DNA of 64,000 nucleotides from Raineya sp. (lineage in GTDB: Bacteria; Bacteroidota; Bacteroidia; Cytophagales; Thermonemataceae), in contig JALONN010000003.1 of assembly GCA_025454915.1 (NCBI GenBank), positions 248,001-312,000 on the forward strand, read 5' to 3'. Position numbers and translations under genes: made by a program. Below are positions 1 to 10,604 of this stretch, piece by piece. Every line of letters begins with the position of its first letter. Position 1 is the stretch's first letter. Below the pieces are notes generated by a model, which saw only the letters and a list, made by a program, of their open reading frames with translations, did not search any database and was not told where the DNA came from.

Positions 1-1726
1 ATACAGGAATATTATCAGCCTTGAGGCTATTACCCAGTCTTTCAAAATCTTTTTTCTTTAAATAATGAACTTGTGGTAAATACCAACCCAAGAATCCATG
101 ATGATGGTTGCGTTCTATAAGTTCAGGGTTATATTGTGTGGCACTCCAAACTACATTTTTCCAAGGCAGATTGGTTTCGTTGGGAGTTTTGTCAAAAGCC
201 CATTCTTCACCAATACTCATCCAACGCAAAGTAAGTGCCTGTGTATCTGTGTATCCAAAGTTTACCCAAGTAACACCATTTTGTGTAGTAGCATTCTGGG
301 GTTTGTCTTCAGGACGAGAATACACAATGATATACTTTCTTTCTTCGTCAAGAGTTATCTCATCATCCATAATAGAGTGTTGTTCTAGACCTGCAATTTT
401 GGAAAAAGGGAATGCTGCATCATATCCTGTAATAGAAAAATACCTACATTGTGCCTTTTCTAAAGTCTCAGCTCCATTTCTTGTATTTGGAAACGTAGGC
501 AGTTTGCCTGTAAGTACCATTACATAACCCTTTTTAATAGAGATTCCTCTCTGTAAATAGTTGATGTAGTTACACCCTGTTGCGTGTGGTTCATAACAAG
601 CAGGTGCTGGCTGATTTTCTCCCCTACCTGTTACACCTAAGTCTAATTTTCTTATATAAACCTTGTCTTGCAGAGTAGTTTTATCCAATGATAAAGAAAG
701 TCCTGTACTGATGGAAAGCCAAATTCCGAAGGCTTTGTTCCAGCCAATAATGGGTCCGTTGTATTTAGCAGGGTGATTATTCCCTTTATTACGATTGGGC
801 ATAGTGGCATTGGCTACTTTTGTAAAGCCTGAAAAATCGCAATTAATAAAAAATTTTTCTCCTGTAGACAACTGATAATAAGCTTTGGGTAATTTTACCC
901 CACCTAATACATCTTTATTTTTATCAATAGCATAATACCTTATCCATACATCACCCAAATCATACAAACCTCTGCCGTGTCCATGCTTTTTGTCAATGCC
1001 CCAAGGTCCTTGAAATTGTAAAGCTGAGCCAAATCTATGATTTCCTTTTCCACGATAAAAAGGTGGTTGATGAGCAGGTGTATTCATTTGTGTAGGATTG
1101 CCTATTGCCATCGTGAATTCCACTTTATAACCACGTTTTTGAGCCATACGATTCCCTCCTATTCTAAAAGGATTTTCATTTCCTTCATTGGGTTCAATAT
1201 CAACATCTACAATACCCACTTCTCCTTTTCCTGCCCATTTTTCATACCGATATTCAGTACTTTCAAAAGGCGGTGTAACTTGTATATTGAAAAAACGGCT
1301 GTATGGAAAATCCCCTTCTACAATAAGTTTAGATTGAAAAGGAGCTATTAGGGCAGGTAATACAATATAAGTACAATGTGGGTCAGGAAAAGAGCCATAC
1401 AATTTATTTAGATCAATTTCATGTGCCTTACGAATAGCCCATTGATTATCAGGATTGATGTCTTCATATTTTTGCAAATAAAAATGGTTAAATCTACTTG
1501 TATCTAAACCTTTAGGTAATAATTTGTTAGGAATTATGGCTGGATTTTTGCCTGCTAACCAACCTTTAATATAGTTTTCTAGATTATCAGACCATTGCTC
1601 AGCTTCTGTTTTGATTTGAGCATGATTGCCAAAAGGATAAGAAGGTATTTTAGGCAAACATTGACAAAGAAGAGGTATCAGCAGAAACAAACAATAATGA
1701 AACGTCTTGATTTTTAAACGAAGCAT
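1..1726 (-). CDS. Unrecognised lipoprotein-like secreted protein, 3' end outside window
   Basis: An open frame of about 575 codons runs from an ATG at 1726 down through the left window edge without a stop, so the C-terminus is missing. The N-terminus has a basic start (MLRLKIK), a hydrophobic stretch and LLC/QC near residues 20-22, a plausible lipobox, so the protein is probably an envelope lipoprotein. The rest is aromatic- and glycine-rich (for example EGDFPYSRFF and CRYFSITGYD), which suggests a beta-rich fold. I do not recognise the family. The gene stands alone: a divergence gap and the pckA terminator lie upstream. A protein with DUF1214/DUF1254-like character is possible but unsupported. 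Confidence 0.7.
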   Translation of the reverse strand, partial: MLRLKIKTFHYCLFLLIPLLCQCLPKIPSYPFGNHAQIKTEAEQWSDNLENYIKGWLAGKNPAIIPNKLLPKGLDTSRFNHFYLQKYEDINPDNQWAIRKAHEIDLNKLYGSFPDPHCTYIVLPALIAPFQSKLIVEGDFPYSRFFNIQVTPPFESTEYRYEKWAGKGEVGIVDVDIEPNEGNENPFRIGGNRMAQKRGYKVEFTMAIGNPTQMNTPAHQPPFYRGKGNHRFGSALQFQGPWGIDKKHGHGRGLYDLGDVWIRYYAIDKNKDVLGGVKLPKAYYQLSTGEKFFINCDFSGFTKVANATMPNRNKGNNHPAKYNGPIIGWNKAFGIWLSISTGLSLSLDKTTLQDKVYIRKLDLGVTGRGENQPAPACYEPHATGCNYINYLQRGISIKKGYVMVLTGKLPTFPNTRNGAETLEKAQCRYFSITGYDAAFPFSKIAGLEQHSIMDDEITLDEERKYIIVYSRPEDKPQNATTQNGVTWVNFGYTDTQALTLRWMSIGEEWAFDKTPNETNLPWKNVVWSATQYNPELIERNHHHGFLGWYLPQVHYLKKKDFERLGNSLKADNIPV

Positions 1727-1836
1727 ATAGTTTTATTTTGAATGAATTTCATCAAATATAATTTTTTTGAGAATCTATAAAAAATTATCCATTTAATTTT
1801 TGAATAAATGCTTGAACTTCTTGAATAGACTTTTAA

Positions 1837-1880
1837 AAACAAAACACCTATAAGGTTTTAAAACCTTATAGGTGTTTTTG
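1837..1880 (-). terminator. Perfect hairpin terminator downstream of pckA
   Basis: Positions 1845-1874 form a perfect 30-nt palindrome (arms CACCTATAAGGTTTT and its complement), flanked by A and T tracts. It lies 20 nt after the pckA stop on the minus strand. The symmetrical flanks would let it work in both directions. Confidence 0.85.
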
Positions 1881-1900
1881 TCTATTCTTTTAAGAAAATT

Positions 1901-3517
1901 TTAATTTGTTTGTGAAGCTACTTTAGGAGCACCTGCTAGAATTTCTTCGTTTGCAAAATCTGCATATTTTTGGAAGTTTTTCACAAATGCCTGAGCAAGT
2001 TCGTTTGCTTTTAGGTCATATTGTGTTTTATCAGCCCAAGTGTCACGAGGATTTAATACTTCAGAAGGTACATCAGGGCAGCTCTGAGGTACTGCTACTC
2101 CAAATACTGGATGGTTTACAAACGTAACGTTATCCAATTTACCTTCCATGGCTGCTGTAAGCATTGCTCTTGTATAACGCAATTTCATACGAGAACCTAC
2201 ACCATAAGGTCCACCTGTCCAACCAGTATTGATTAGCCACACATTTACCTTATTTTCATTCATTTTCTTACCTAACAATTCTGCATATTTTGTTGGGTGT
2301 AAAGGCAAAAATGCTGCACCGAAACAAGCAGAAAAAGTAGTCTGAGGCTCTGTTACCCCCATTTCTGTACCAGCTACTTTAGCAGTATATCCAGAAATAA
2401 AGTGATACATCGCTTGTCCTGTATTGAGTTTAGAAATTGGAGGAAGTACACCAAAAGCATCTGCCGTTAAGAAGAAAATATTTTTAGGAGTACCTGCCAT
2501 TGAAGGCTCTACTGCATTGGCAATAAAATTGATAGGATACCCTACACGTGTATTTTCTGTTACAGAAGTGTTTGTGTAATCAGGGGTACGAGTATCAGCA
2601 ATGAAACGAGTATTTTCTAATACTGAACCAAATTTAATTGCATCCCAGATTTCTGGCTCACTTTCGTGAGTAATATTGATTACTTTTGCATAGCAACCAC
2701 CTTCAAAATTGAAAACACCTTTATCTGTCCATCCATGCTCATCATCTCCAATCAAACCTCTGTTTGCATCAGCAGAAAGAGTTGTTTTTCCTGTACCAGA
2801 AAGACCAAAGAATACAGCTACATCACCCTCTTTACCTACATTGGCAGAGCAGTGCATAGAAAGTGTATTTCTTTCGTGTGGCAAAATATAATTCAATACT
2901 GTGAAAATACCTTTTTTCATCTCACCAGCATAACCTGTACCACCAATCAAAATCATTTTTTTAGTGAAGTTGATTACTGCAAAGTTAGCCTGACGAGTTC
3001 CGTCTACAGCAGGGTCTGCTTGGAATTCAGGAATATTAATAATGGTAAAGTTAGGAACAAAGCTAGAAAGTTCTTCTTGTTTAGGTCTCAAAAACAAGTT
3101 GTTACAGAACATATTATGCCATGCTTGTGTATTGACTACACGCAACTTTAATTGATAATCGGGGTCAGCACCTGCATACGCATCACGAACATAAACTGTT
3201 TTATCAGCAAGGAATGCTACCATTTTAGCATGCAAAGCATCAAATTTAGCAGGTTCAAAAGGCTGGTTAATATCTCCCCACCATACAGAATCTTTTGTTT
3301 TTTCATCTAATACAGTGAATTTATCTTTGGGAGAACGACCTGTAAACTTGCCTGTATCGCACATCAAGGCTCCTGTGTCAGTTAGCACTCCTTCTTTGTT
3401 AGCAAGAGCATGCTCTACAAGCTCCGCAGGTGAGAGATTCCAGTATGCTGTTGCTACTTTCTGAATACCAAGTGCTTCCAAACCACTTGCCAAAGATTTC
3501 TTACCAATTTCTTGCAT
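1901..3517 (-). CDS. pckA: Phosphoenolpyruvate carboxykinase (ATP)
   Basis: ATP-dependent PEP carboxykinase (EC 4.1.1.49) converts oxaloacetate and ATP to PEP, CO2 and ADP at the entry of gluconeogenesis in the cytosol. The 538-residue length is normal for the family. Diagnostic motifs are visible: the kinase-1a P-loop GLSGTGKTTLSAD near residue 245, the metal-binding GDDEHGW shortly after, NFEGGCYAK, and RSPKDKF near the N-terminus. The ATG at 3517 gives a full N-terminus. A TACATTTG -7 box lies about 45 nt upstream, and a strong hairpin follows the stop, so the gene appears monocistronic. Confidence 0.97.
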   Translation of the reverse strand: MQEIGKKSLASGLEALGIQKVATAYWNLSPAELVEHALANKEGVLTDTGALMCDTGKFTGRSPKDKFTVLDEKTKDSVWWGDINQPFEPAKFDALHAKMVAFLADKTVYVRDAYAGADPDYQLKLRVVNTQAWHNMFCNNLFLRPKQEELSSFVPNFTIINIPEFQADPAVDGTRQANFAVINFTKKMILIGGTGYAGEMKKGIFTVLNYILPHERNTLSMHCSANVGKEGDVAVFFGLSGTGKTTLSADANRGLIGDDEHGWTDKGVFNFEGGCYAKVINITHESEPEIWDAIKFGSVLENTRFIADTRTPDYTNTSVTENTRVGYPINFIANAVEPSMAGTPKNIFFLTADAFGVLPPISKLNTGQAMYHFISGYTAKVAGTEMGVTEPQTTFSACFGAAFLPLHPTKYAELLGKKMNENKVNVWLINTGWTGGPYGVGSRMKLRYTRAMLTAAMEGKLDNVTFVNHPVFGVAVPQSCPDVPSEVLNPRDTWADKTQYDLKANELAQAFVKNFQKYADFANEEILAGAPKVASQTN

Positions 3518-3561
3518 ATAATTTGTGTATAGAATTTATTAAATGAATAATAAAATTTTCG

Positions 3562-3569
3562 CAAATGTA
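3562..3569 (-). promoter_or_regulatory. pckA -7 promoter box (TAnnTTTG)
   Basis: Read on the minus strand this is TACATTTG, an exact match to the Bacteroidota -7 consensus TAnnTTTG. It leaves a leader of roughly 40 nt before the pckA ATG. No clear -33 TTTG is visible at the usual distance, so the call rests on the -7 box alone. Confidence 0.5.
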
Positions 3570-3647
3570 CGATAATTTTAATTTCCTTGTTATAAAAAAT
3601 AAAAATATTCTCAGAAAAATATTGGACTTTCTTCTCAAGTATTAGAA

Positions 3648-3678
3648 AAAAACCTCCTAAAATTTAGGAGGTTTTTTT
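3648..3678 (-). terminator. Terminator after the M43 protease gene
   Basis: A 10-bp stem (AACCTCCTAA paired with its complement at 3664-3673) with a 3-nt loop is followed on the minus strand by seven T residues. It begins immediately after the stop codon of the large secreted protease. Confidence 0.85.
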
Positions 3679-6600
3679 CTAGTCAATGACTATCTTCTTA
3701 AGTGATTTCCCTTGAGAGGTACTTATTTGTAATAAATAAACACCTTTAGGTAATTTTTCAAATTCGAAGCTTACAAGTGTACTTATAACTGTTCTTTCTT
3801 CTATCTTTCCTCCAAGTACATTGTATAAGGTCATTTCTATATTCTGAAGATTCAGTTTAGTCAAATCTACCACAAACTTGCCTTGAGAAGGGTTTGGATA
3901 TATGATTATTGATTTATCTAATTCAGAATTGATTGCTGTTGTAGCTTCTTCCTGAGTTTTAGCATTAGCCACATTGCTATATCCTGAGTTTCCAGCTGTA
4001 TTGTTAGCCCTTACTCTATAATAATAAGTAGTATTGGCTGTCAAGCCATTATCAGAATAAGTGGTGGTATTAGCTGCTAAATTTCCCACAATTTCATTAA
4101 AATTAACTCCATCTGTTGAACGTTCTACTTTGTAACCTGTTTCATTGGTAGCATTATCTGTCCATGCTAAATTAATTTGGCTTGTAGAAACTGCCATGGC
4201 TGTAAGTCCTGTTGGGTCAGAAGGCACACTTACAAGAGTAGTTGCATTAGCCACATTGCTATATCCTGAGTTTCCAGCTGTGTTGTTAGCCCTCACTCTG
4301 TAATAATAAGTAGTATTGGCTGTTAAACCTGTATTTGAATAAGAAGTAGTACCAGCAGGAAGACTTCCAGCAATTTCAGTCCAACCTGTTGAGCCATCAG
4401 GAGAGCGTTCCACTTTATAGCCTGTTCGTTGGTAGCGTTATCTGTCCATGCTAAATTAATTTGGCTTGTAGAAACTGCTGTGGCTGTAAGTCCGCTTGGA
4501 TCAGAAGGCACACTTATAAGAGTAGTTGCATTAGCCACATTGCTGTATCCTGAGTTTCCGCCTGTGTTATTAGCTCTTACTCTGTAATAATAAGTAGTAT
4601 TGGCTGTTAAACCTGTATTTGAATAAGAAGTAGTACCAGCAGGGAGGCTACCCGCAATTTCAGTCCAACCTGTTGAGCCATCAGGAGAGCGTTCCACTTT
4701 ATAACTTGTTTCGTTGGTAGCATTATCTGTCCATGAAAGGTTGATTTGTGAGCTGGAAATAGCTGTGGCTGTAAGTCCTGTTGGGTCAGAAGGTACATTT
4801 ACAAAAGTAGTATCATTAGCTACATTGCTATAAGCTGAATTTAATGTTCCATTATTAGCTCTTACCCTATAATGATAAACAGTATTGGCTGTTAAGCCTG
4901 TATTTGAATAAGAAGTAGTACCAGCAGGAAGACTTCCAGCAATTTCAGTCCAACCTGTTGAGCCATCAGGAGAGCGTTCCACTTTATAGCCTGTTAACTG
5001 CCGTGGCTGTAAGTCCTGTTGGGTCAGAGGGTGGATTGGGAAGAGTAGTTGCATTAGCCACATTGCTGTAAGCTGAATTTAATGTTCCATTGTTAGCTCT
5101 TACTCTGTAATGATAAGTAGTGTTGGCTGTTAAGCCTGTATTTGAATAAGAAGTAGTACCAGCAGGGAGGCTACCCGCAATTTCAGCCCAACCTGTTGAG
5201 CCATCAGGAGAGCGTTCCACTTTATAGCCTGTTTCGTTGGTAGCGTTATCTGTCCATGAAAGGTTAATTTGTGAGCTGGAAACAGCTGTGGCTGTAAGTC
5301 CACTTGGTGTTGTTGGAGGACTTGACGATACTCCTGAAATATTTACATTATCGATATAAATATTATTACTAAAATTATCTGTTAGTTTGAATCTAAACTG
5401 TACATTTCTATTTCCTATTAAAGAGCTAATATCAACATTTTCTAAACGCCACTGAGCAGCTGTTGGTGTCCAATTGGAAGTGGTGGATGTAGGTGATGTT
5501 GTAGAGAGTGCTGTTCCTGTTTTTGTCCACAGGGTTGTGTAACTTGTACCACAATTTGTACTTGCCTCTAATGTTAATGTTGCATAATCTGCATTATAAG
5601 TGGTATATGCTACATAAAACTGAAAACTTGCACTACCATACCCCTGAAGATCAGCAAGAGGTGGATATAAATATAAAGAGTTTGTTCCTATATTCACATT
5701 GAACAGATTAACCCATGCAGATCCTGTACCTGTTTGTCCAACTGTGTTAGAAATACTCCAGTTTGCGGAGCCTCCAGAATTTCCAACAGTCCAGCCTGAT
5801 GCTGAACCTTCAAATCCTGTTGTAATAGGCAATGCATTTCCAGCTAATATGGTAATATTCTTAATTTCATCATCAGTAGTTGTTCCATTGCTAATAGTTA
5901 AACGAACCTGATAAGTTCCTGGTGTTGTAAATGTAACAGCTGGAGGGTTCTGTCCAGAAAAGGTAGCTGGAGATGGAGGTGTTGCACCACCTACTCCTGT
6001 TACGTCAAAATTCCAAGTCCAAGAGTTAATAGGTGCTGCTGAAGAACCTGCTGTAGAAGTATTTGTAAATGTTACGCTTTGTCCAGCACATGTAGAAATG
6101 GTTGAAGCCGTAAAATTAGCTGTAATGGCATTTGGATTTATTGGAGCTGCTGCCGTAGAAGTTAAAAGCTCTACTCTACGAGGAGAATTTAGAAGCACTG
6201 TTTCAACTCTTTGAAGCTGATTGATAGAAAACATCCCCATACAACCATCTGAAGAGTAATCCATGTAGTTTTCTCTTTGGTCAGGAGTATCCACATTTCC
6301 ATAAGATGGTTCAAGAGAAGTACACTTATTAAGACGAGCAGGACAACCTGTAGTTGGGTTATTAGATGATGTTGTGAAGGGTGTATCTTGGCAATAGTCG
6401 TTGTTATTAGGGTTTGCACAACCCGCTTCACCATCTCCCCAAATATGTCTCAAGCCTAACCAGTGTCCTATTTCATGAGTAAGAGTTCTTCCTCTATCAC
6501 AATTAGAACAGATTAAATTAGCTGAAGAAACATAAGGTGTGGGTAGTGCTACACCTGCTGCATCATAATTTGAACCAAATGCTCTCCAATTGATAACCAC

Positions 6601-7278
6601 TCCGTCTGTAAGAGCTGTTCCACCTCCAGGAACACCTGGTAATGTAGAACCCTGTGGAAATTGAGCATAACCAAAAAGCCCTGTATCATCTGATCCACTA
6701 AATCTTACCACCCAGATATTACAGTATTGGGTAGGATCCCAAATAGTATTAGGTTTCAAAATATTATCACAATCAGCTGTACTCCAAGATGTTCTTCCTC
6801 CACCCCAAGAAGCTGTTGCACCATTGATACGATTAACACCTACCTCAGTCAAAGGTACTCCGTTAGGATCTTTGGTTGCAGGTTCGAAAGTAATATCCAA
6901 ACTGCCAGCTCTGGCTTGGAAAATAGCCAACACATTACTAGAGAAATCTGGATTTGTTTTTTGAAAATCTTGGTTCAATACACGAATTTGTGACATAGCC
7001 TGTCCATAAGGAATATTCACACTATTATTGGCTACTGCTTCACCAGCATGAATAACATGAATAATAACAGGTACTTTATAAGGGGCTACTCTTTTAGTAA
7101 AGTTGGATTGTCTTTCAGCAATTTTACGAGCCATCCAATTTTCAAAATCATCTTTTGTTCCCAATTGTGGGTATTTCTTCCTCATTTCCTCCTCATGTTT
7201 GTGAGAAGCACACTTTTCTTGTGCCATAATTCCAAAACTCATGAAAAAGAAACATAGCAATAGTATGTTTTTTGTCAT
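3679..7278 (-). pseudogene. Secreted M43 metalloprotease with PKD, FN3 repeats and T9SS type A signal; reading frame interrupted twice
   Basis: The gene starts at 7278 with a signal peptide (MTKNILLLCFFFMSFGIMAQ). A pappalysin-type M43 zinc site HEIGHWLGLRH lies at residues 268-278, then a PKD domain (about 390-465), a jelly-roll/MAM-like region (about 480-640) and tandem FN3 repeats. The last 75 residues are a type A T9SS sorting domain (YPNPSQGKF, YNVLGGK, LPKGVYLLQI). The frame breaks near 4990, where about 47 nt of an FN3 unit are missing, and near 4430, where one T of a TTT run is missing. The losses total 48 nt, so the first and last segments share a frame while the middle is read in another. 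This is either a broken gene or a collapse in a repetitive assembly region. Confidence 0.85.
3960..5310. repeat. Tandem FN3 DNA repeats, five units of about 265 bp
   Basis: Five copies of a fibronectin type III unit lie inside the M43 protease gene. Copies share long identical tracts encoding GSTGWTEIAGSLPAG and TGLTANTTYYYRVRANN, with few base differences. The second unit from the N-terminal side lacks about 47 nt and the fourth lacks one base. This homogeneity favours recombination and also misassembly. Confidence 0.85.
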
Positions 7279-7397
7279 AAAAAATATGTTTTATTAAGTT
7301 TTTAATTTTGAGGTGCAAATATAAGAAAAAAACTTACTTTTATTTTACAAAAGCAAGTTTTTTCAAAATATTCATCTGTTATTACTAAAACTCAATA

Positions 7398-8927
7398 CTA
7401 TTCTTCTGTATAAGCCCAATCTACACCAAACTTGGTATCTTTAAGTGTAATACCAACTTTTTTGAAATCAGCACGAATGGCATCTACCTTGTCATATTGT
7501 TTATTGGCTTTGGCTTCCTGATAAGTCTTAAGCAAACTAGCAGAAAGTTCATCAAAGGCATGAGGTTTGTCTTCCTGAATACCCAGTATTTCTTCAAAAA
7601 ATAAGATAAATTGGTTTTTCAGTTTTTCAAAAGTTTCTTTAGAAATTGTACCTATTTTATCTGGATTATTTTGGAATGTATTGATTTTTTTTGTGATATT
7701 AAAAAGCTGAGTAAGAGCCAGAGCCGTATTCAAATCATCATTTAAAGCATCATATACTTTTTCAAAATCGGTTAGTATTTCTTCTTCTAGTTTTTTATCA
7801 TGCTTTTCAGCAACAAACTCAGTATATTCCATTCTTTTCAAGCCTTTAAGGGCATTGATAAACTTAAAATAATTTTTCTGAGTATCTTTTAAAGCCTTAT
7901 CCGAAAAATCTATGGTGCTACGATATTGTACCTGCAAAATAAACAAACGAATCACCATAGGGCTGTATGTCTGAGAAAGTATAGGGTTTTCTCCTTCAAA
8001 TAGTTCTTTATTATCTCCATCAAATAAATCACCCAGATTGATAACATTACCCAATGATTTACTCATCTTTTGCCCGTTTACTGTTACCATGTTGTTGTGC
8101 ATCCAATAACGAACAGGTTGTTTACCATGATTGGCTGCTTTGGCTTGAGCAATTTCACATTCGTGGTGTGGAAAAGACAAGTCCATTCCACCACCATGTA
8201 TATCAAATGTTTCTCCTAAATATTTGGTACTCATGGCAGTACACTCTATATGCCAACCAGGGAAACCCTCACCCCAAGGGGAGTTCCAACGCATAATATG
8301 TTCAGGCTGAGCTTTTTTCCAAAGTGCAAAATCTGCTGAATTTCTTTTTTCATCTTGTCCTTCAAGTGTTCTACGCTCCTCACCTGCTCCTGCAATGAGT
8401 TCTTCTATAACTCTTCCTGAAAGCTCTCCATAAGTATATTTCTGATGATAAGCATTGACATCAAAATATACAGAACCATTCATTTCGTAAGCTAAACCAG
8501 CTTCCAAGATTTTTTTGGTGATTTCAATCTGTTCCACAATATGCCCTGTAGCTGTTGGCTCTACATCTGGACGCATTACACCAAGTCTCCCAATTACATC
8601 ATGGTAGCGAATGGTATAACGCTGAACAATTTCCATTGGTTCGAGCTGTTCGAGTTTGGCTTGTTTAGTTATTCGATCTTCTCCTTCATTGGTATCGCCC
8701 AAAAGGTGTCCAACATCAGTAATATTTCTAACAAAACGAACTTTATAGCCTTTATGCTTGAGATATCTTCTTAAAACATCAAAAATAACGGCAGGTCTGC
8801 CATTTCCGATATGAGCATCACCATATACGGTAGGTCCACATAGATAAATGCCTACAAAAGGAGGATTTAAAGGTTCAAATATTTCTTTTTTACGTGTAAG
8901 AGTATTATAAATTACTAGCGGGTTCAT
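7398..8927 (-). CDS. cysS: Cysteinyl-tRNA synthetase
   Basis: Class I aminoacyl-tRNA synthetase that charges tRNA-Cys (EC 6.1.1.16). Visible features are zinc ligand C30 in YLCGPTVYG, the HIGH motif as HIGN at 39-42, the further zinc ligands in [10 protein letters not shown] and HHECEIAQ, and the KMSKS loop (KMSKSLGN) near residue 285. The C-terminal helical anticodon-binding part is complete. The length of 509 residues is slightly long but normal for Bacteroidota. I start at the ATG at 8927 (MNPLVIYN) rather than the TTG one codon upstream. Transcription appears independent of the rhomboid pair upstream. Confidence 0.96.
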   Translation of the reverse strand: MNPLVIYNTLTRKKEIFEPLNPPFVGIYLCGPTVYGDAHIGNGRPAVIFDVLRRYLKHKGYKVRFVRNITDVGHLLGDTNEGEDRITKQAKLEQLEPMEIVQRYTIRYHDVIGRLGVMRPDVEPTATGHIVEQIEITKKILEAGLAYEMNGSVYFDVNAYHQKYTYGELSGRVIEELIAGAGEERRTLEGQDEKRNSADFALWKKAQPEHIMRWNSPWGEGFPGWHIECTAMSTKYLGETFDIHGGGMDLSFPHHECEIAQAKAANHGKQPVRYWMHNNMVTVNGQKMSKSLGNVINLGDLFDGDNKELFEGENPILSQTYSPMVIRLFILQVQYRSTIDFSDKALKDTQKNYFKFINALKGLKRMEYTEFVAEKHDKKLEEEILTDFEKVYDALNDDLNTALALTQLFNITKKINTFQNNPDKIGTISKETFEKLKNQFILFFEEILGIQEDKPHAFDELSASLLKTYQEAKANKQYDKVDAIRADFKKVGITLKDTKFGVDWAYTEE

Positions 8928-8939
8928 CAATTATCAATT

Positions 8940-8990
8940 ATTCAGTGAGCATTATTAGTTATTTCAGTGAGCATTGTTCATTGAACAATG
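8940..8990. repeat. Short intergenic direct repeat plus hairpin
   Basis: Two direct copies of TTCAGTGAGCATT about 23 nt apart are followed by an inverted repeat (CATTGTTCA / TGAACAATG, 8972-8990). It sits between the rhomboid stop and cysS. There is no T tract on the minus strand, so it is not an obvious terminator. Confidence 0.5.
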
Positions 8991-8999
8991 TGCAATGTT

Positions 9000-9935
9000 T
9001 TAGTCTTGTCTGCTGGCATTAAACAGCTTTTGTTTTTCTTCTTTTGTGAGGCTATCATAGCCTTTTTCAGATATTTTATCTAAAATTTTATCCAATTCCT
9101 CCTGAGAAGGTACTGTACCTGAGGCGATTATCTGCTCTGATTTACCTTGTTTGGCTTGAGTGGCAGTTTTGGTTACTTTTGCTTTTTCTTTGATATACGT
9201 AACTTTCATTTTAGGCTTAGGTTGAAACAAACCTGCCCACCATTCCAGAAAGTTATTGATAGGCTTTCCTAAATCTCTACCTTTTCTCAATTGAATGATG
9301 AATAAATATCCGAGTAAAGCTCCTCCTAAATGGGCTGCATTACCACCTGGATTACGATTCGCTAATTCTAAAAATGAAAGTAAAACAAAAAACCAAGCAA
9401 TATACTTTAATCGTACAGGAAATATCCCAAATATAGAGACTATCATGTTGGGAGCTAAGGTTGCTGCTGCAACGATAAGTGCGTATACCCCACCTGATGC
9501 TCCTACCAAAGGAGTACCTTTATATATCAGAAGGCTAGGGACAAAGTTATAGATACCCATGAAAAATAACCCTCCAACCACAACACCCAGCAAATAAATA
9601 GACAATACTCTTCTGCTTCCTACAAAATCTTGTACCAAACGCCCCATAAAATATAAGTTGAGCATGTTGAACAAAATATGAAAAATATCATTCAAACTAT
9701 GGGCAAAACCATAAGTTATGAGTGTCCAAGGTCTTGTAATAAATTTTATAGGGTTTGAACTAAGCATAATCCAGTCCATTATATCAATAATAATAGACTG
9801 TTTACCTGCAAACCAAAGAATTACATTTACAATTGCCAAAAATAAAAATACCACCACATTGATAACAATGAGTTTCATTAAACCATTGTTTCGTTGGCGA
9901 AAGGCATCTTTCAATTCAGAAAAAACATCTGTCAT
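9000..9935 (-). CDS. Rhomboid family intramembrane serine protease with C-terminal tail
   Basis: Multi-pass membrane protein of 311 residues. The rhomboid catalytic dyad is visible: serine in GASGGVYAL and histidine in AAHLGGALLG. About six hydrophobic segments occupy residues 20-230, followed by a charged cytoplasmic tail rich in lysine and glutamate. Such proteases cleave membrane-spanning substrates within the bilayer. I use the ATG at 9935 because the TTG two codons upstream overlaps the stop of the preceding gene, while the ATG gives a TGA-TT-ATG junction. It is cotranscribed with the second rhomboid just upstream. Confidence 0.92.
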   Translation of the reverse strand: MTDVFSELKDAFRQRNNGLMKLIVINVVVFLFLAIVNVILWFAGKQSIIIDIMDWIMLSSNPIKFITRPWTLITYGFAHSLNDIFHILFNMLNLYFMGRLVQDFVGSRRVLSIYLLGVVVGGLFFMGIYNFVPSLLIYKGTPLVGASGGVYALIVAAATLAPNMIVSIFGIFPVRLKYIAWFFVLLSFLELANRNPGGNAAHLGGALLGYLFIIQLRKGRDLGKPINNFLEWWAGLFQPKPKMKVTYIKEKAKVTKTATQAKQGKSEQIIASGTVPSQEELDKILDKISEKGYDSLTKEEKQKLFNASRQD

Positions 9936-9937
9936 AA

Positions 9938-10528
9938 TCAATATCTTTTAGGAATTCTCCAAATCAATTTTATCATCATAAATCCAAACAACATTCCTGC
10001 CAAATGAGCTCCATGAGCAATTTTATCACCAGGTAAGTTTTGCATCATTAGGGATACTTCAAAAATAATATACAACAAAACCATGTATTTAGCTTTTAGG
10101 CTAATAGGTGGGAATAACATTTGTAGTGGCATATTTGGAAATATCAAAGCAAAGCTTGTCACAATGCCAAAAACAGCCCCAGATGCTCCTACCATAGCCC
10201 CTGTATTTTGGTAATTTACTAATAAGGATAACACTCCCGAACCCAATCCACACACCAAATATAACAATAAAAAGCGATTTTGTCCCAATACCTGTTCTAA
10301 AATACTTCCAAAAAATATAAGTCCCAACATATTGCTAAAAATATGCATAGGACCTGCATGCATAAACATATATGTAAGTAACTGATAAGGTTCAAATGGA
10401 TACTCTGAGGGATTATTAATATAACATAATGCAAATGCATCTGCATATTCAGGATATACTTTTGTAAGTATGAATGCAATAACATTTAGAATCAATAATA
10501 TTCGTACTGTGGGTGTAAGGTTAATCAT
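9938..10528 (-). CDS. Rhomboid family intramembrane serine protease
   Basis: A 196-residue compact rhomboid with six predicted membrane segments. The catalytic serine is in GASGAVFG and the histidine in HGAHLAGMLFG. An HAGPMHIFSNM motif near residue 57 matches the conserved histidine/asparagine region after the first membrane segment. It is first of a two-gene operon: its TGA lies two bases before the ATG of the larger rhomboid. Tandem rhomboids are common in Bacteroidota. The substrate is unknown. Confidence 0.93.
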   Translation of the reverse strand: MINLTPTVRILLILNVIAFILTKVYPEYADAFALCYINNPSEYPFEPYQLLTYMFMHAGPMHIFSNMLGLIFFGSILEQVLGQNRFLLLYLVCGLGSGVLSLLVNYQNTGAMVGASGAVFGIVTSFALIFPNMPLQMLFPPISLKAKYMVLLYIIFEVSLMMQNLPGDKIAHGAHLAGMLFGFMMIKLIWRIPKRY

Positions 10529-10604
10529 GTTAAAAATAAAATAGTTATAAACGATATATTATAAGTGATGAATAATAATCATTGATTATGCTATAAACAC
10601 TTTT

